Below, one piece after another: positions 32,038 to 32,914 of a stretch of DNA of 32,914 nt. Each line of letters begins with the position of its first letter. Position 1 is the stretch's first letter. The translations under genes were made by a program, and so were the position numbers. Where the stretch lies: the NCBI GenBank assembly GCA_964623395.1, contig CAZUSI010000008.1, forward strand, positions 1-32,914, in the 5' to 3' direction. This stretch comes from JBDRZD01 sp964623395. GTDB taxonomy: Bacteria > Hydrothermota > Hydrothermia > Hydrothermales > Hydrothermaceae. The notes beneath the pieces are model-generated. The model had not been told where the DNA came from. It ran no database searches and worked only from the letters and a program-made list of their open reading frames with translations.

Positions 32038-32484
32038 ATGAAAAGGGGAATTGTTATGGTTGTTACAATAATTGTTTTAATGTTAATTTTAATTGCAGGT
32101 TCTCTTGCTCTTTTCCTTGTTTCAAAAAGCATATATGTAACAGGTGCCCAACAAAGAGGATATACCGCATTTCAAGCAGCAGAAGGAGGAATTGAAAGGG
32201 GAATGCAACTTGTTGATATAAATTTTAAAGAGGGAAATGTAAATATACCACCTGAAAATATAAATATAAGTGGTTATGATGTGCAAGTTAGACCAGAATT
32301 TATTGGTGTTTTTACACAGGCAGGTGCTGCAATTGAATTTGCAGTTGGTTATCTTGGATATGGTATTGCTGCATCAAAAGGTGGTTCATATCATTTATAT
32401 TCAATATTTTCAGATGCAGGAAGGGAAAGAGGAGCACAAAGCAATTTAGAAACTGTTCAAAAGAAGGTTATTGGATTTGAATAA
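32038..32484 (+). CDS. pilX: minor pilin PilX-like
   Basis: A 148-residue protein. The N-terminus MKRGIVMVVTIIVLMLIL is a hydrophobic helix in the PilX style, without the Glu +5 of classical pilins. Downstream YTAFQAAEGGIERGM matches the FQAAExA hallmark of PilX. It likely joins the tip complex with PilV, PilW and PilY1. The ATG follows AGGAGG (32027-32032). The lack of Glu +5 is common in PilX-type proteins, so it is not a defect. Confidence 0.85.
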   Translation: MKRGIVMVVTIIVLMLILIAGSLALFLVSKSIYVTGAQQRGYTAFQAAEGGIERGMQLVDINFKEGNVNIPPENINISGYDVQVRPEFIGVFTQAGAAIEFAVGYLGYGIAASKGGSYHLYSIFSDAGRERGAQSNLETVQKKVIGFE

Positions 32485-32497
32485 AAGGAGGTGATTT

Positions 32498-32914
32498 ATG
32501 AAGAAGTTATTTATAATTTTTTTAAGTGGAATAATTTTTAAGGTGATCTCCCAAAATATGCCCTGCTGTGCACCACCTGAAGTTGCAAATGTTGTTAAGC
32601 CAAACATTTTAATTGTATGGGATATAACAGGAAGTATGAAATGGAGGGCAGCATGGGGTCTTGATAATGGTCATTATAATCCAAATAGAATATATTATGG
32701 ATACTTTCATCCTGATTCAATTTATACATATGTAAGTAATGAATGGAGAGCAGTTGGATATAATCCTGACCATTCTTTAAACACAACAAATTTCAACTTT
32801 GATAATGATAGATATCTTGGAAACATTTTAAACTGGGGTGTTATGTCAAGAAATGATGTTGCTAAAAAGGCATTAACAGGAGGAGCAGGACAACCAACAC
32901 AGGCAATTGATAAA
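32498..32914 (+). CDS. pilY1: PilY1-like tip adhesin with VWA domain, cut off by window end
   Basis: 139 residues are visible before the window ends. A signal peptide (about residues 1-19: basic MKK, then a hydrophobic run ending before QNMPCC) is followed by the start of a von Willebrand A domain: PNILIVWDITGSM, with a DxTGS MIDAS-type metal site. The stretch YNPNRIYYGYFHPDS is typical of PilY1 proteins. The C-terminal beta-propeller of PilY1 would lie outside. The ATG follows AGGAGGTG closely. Position after pilX supports the name. PilY1 proteins sit at pilus tips and mediate adhesion and surface sensing. Confidence 0.85.
   Translation, partial: MKKLFIIFLSGIIFKVISQNMPCCAPPEVANVVKPNILIVWDITGSMKWRAAWGLDNGHYNPNRIYYGYFHPDSIYTYVSNEWRAVGYNPDHSLNTTNFNFDNDRYLGNILNWGVMSRNDVAKKALTGGAGQPTQAIDK

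Noticed and set aside
1..32914. CRISPR arrays, insertion sequences, prophage or defence islands
   Set aside because: No direct-repeat/spacer pattern, transposase, integrase or phage structural gene was found on either strand.

Overview
The window is one scaffold piece of a strongly A+T-rich bacterial genome. Genes are packed almost edge to edge: the longest gene-free stretch is 106 bases (30109-30214), so no gap over 300 bases needs describing. A 100-N scaffold gap lies at 5853-5952. Several genes suggest a diderm (Gram-negative-type) cell: a heptosyltransferase-like GT9 enzyme, an MCE/MlaD lipid-transport protein and type IV pilus parts. Other genes have archaeal or thermophile flavour: a V/A-type ATPase B subunit, an archaeal-type bifunctional fructose-1,6-bisphosphate aldolase/phosphatase and a Thermus-family PyrE. 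This fits an uncultured, possibly thermophilic candidate-phylum bacterium (WOR-3/Hydrothermae-like). That placement is inference from gene content; no rRNA is present to test it.

Layout. (1) 1-1572, minus: a cut-off B12-binding-type radical SAM enzyme and a small membrane protein. (2) 1652-5997, plus: a V-ATPase B subunit, isolated from other ATPase genes, leads directly into three cell-surface sugar genes (GT2, sugar-nucleotide epimerase/dehydratase, GT9). (3) 5969-10230, minus: phoH - pgpH(7TM-HD) - ybeY - CNNM/CBS protein, a ribosome-maintenance and c-di-AMP cluster; upstream of it is an M28-type peptidase (10278-12095). (4) 12151-13373, plus: a zinc-ribbon protein, an EamA transporter and tRNA-Ser(GGA). 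(5) 13374-18801, minus: pilC - pilS - pilR - polX, that is a pilus inner-membrane platform protein, a sensor kinase, a sigma54 activator and a family X DNA polymerase. (6) 18901-24307, plus: a 912-residue protein with twelve GNDxY repeats and a HEAT-like tail, then an MlaD-like protein, RadA and PyrE. (7) 24309-27384, minus: FBP aldolase/phosphatase - HPr - PTS enzyme I. (8) 27472-30108, plus: HAD hydrolase - AcpS - TPR protein - ExeA-like ATPase. (9) 30215-32914, plus: minor pilin operon fimT/gspH - pilV - pilW - pilX - pilY1 (cut by the window end).

Regulation can be read unusually well here. Six genes (1652, 12095 minus, 12151, 18901, 21655, 27472) have a TATAAT-like -10 box ending only 6-8 bases before the start codon and no Shine-Dalgarno sequence, so their mRNAs are probably leaderless. 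Other genes (18801 minus, 27384 minus, the minor pilins) have a leader and a strong GGAGG. The minor pilin operon is preceded by a near-match to a sigma54 promoter. Together with the PilS/PilR pair in block 5, this suggests that two distant blocks of the window form one pilus regulatory circuit.

I found no mobile element, CRISPR array, riboswitch or convincing intrinsic terminator. The least explained item is the GNDxY-repeat/HEAT-like protein encoded beside mlaD.
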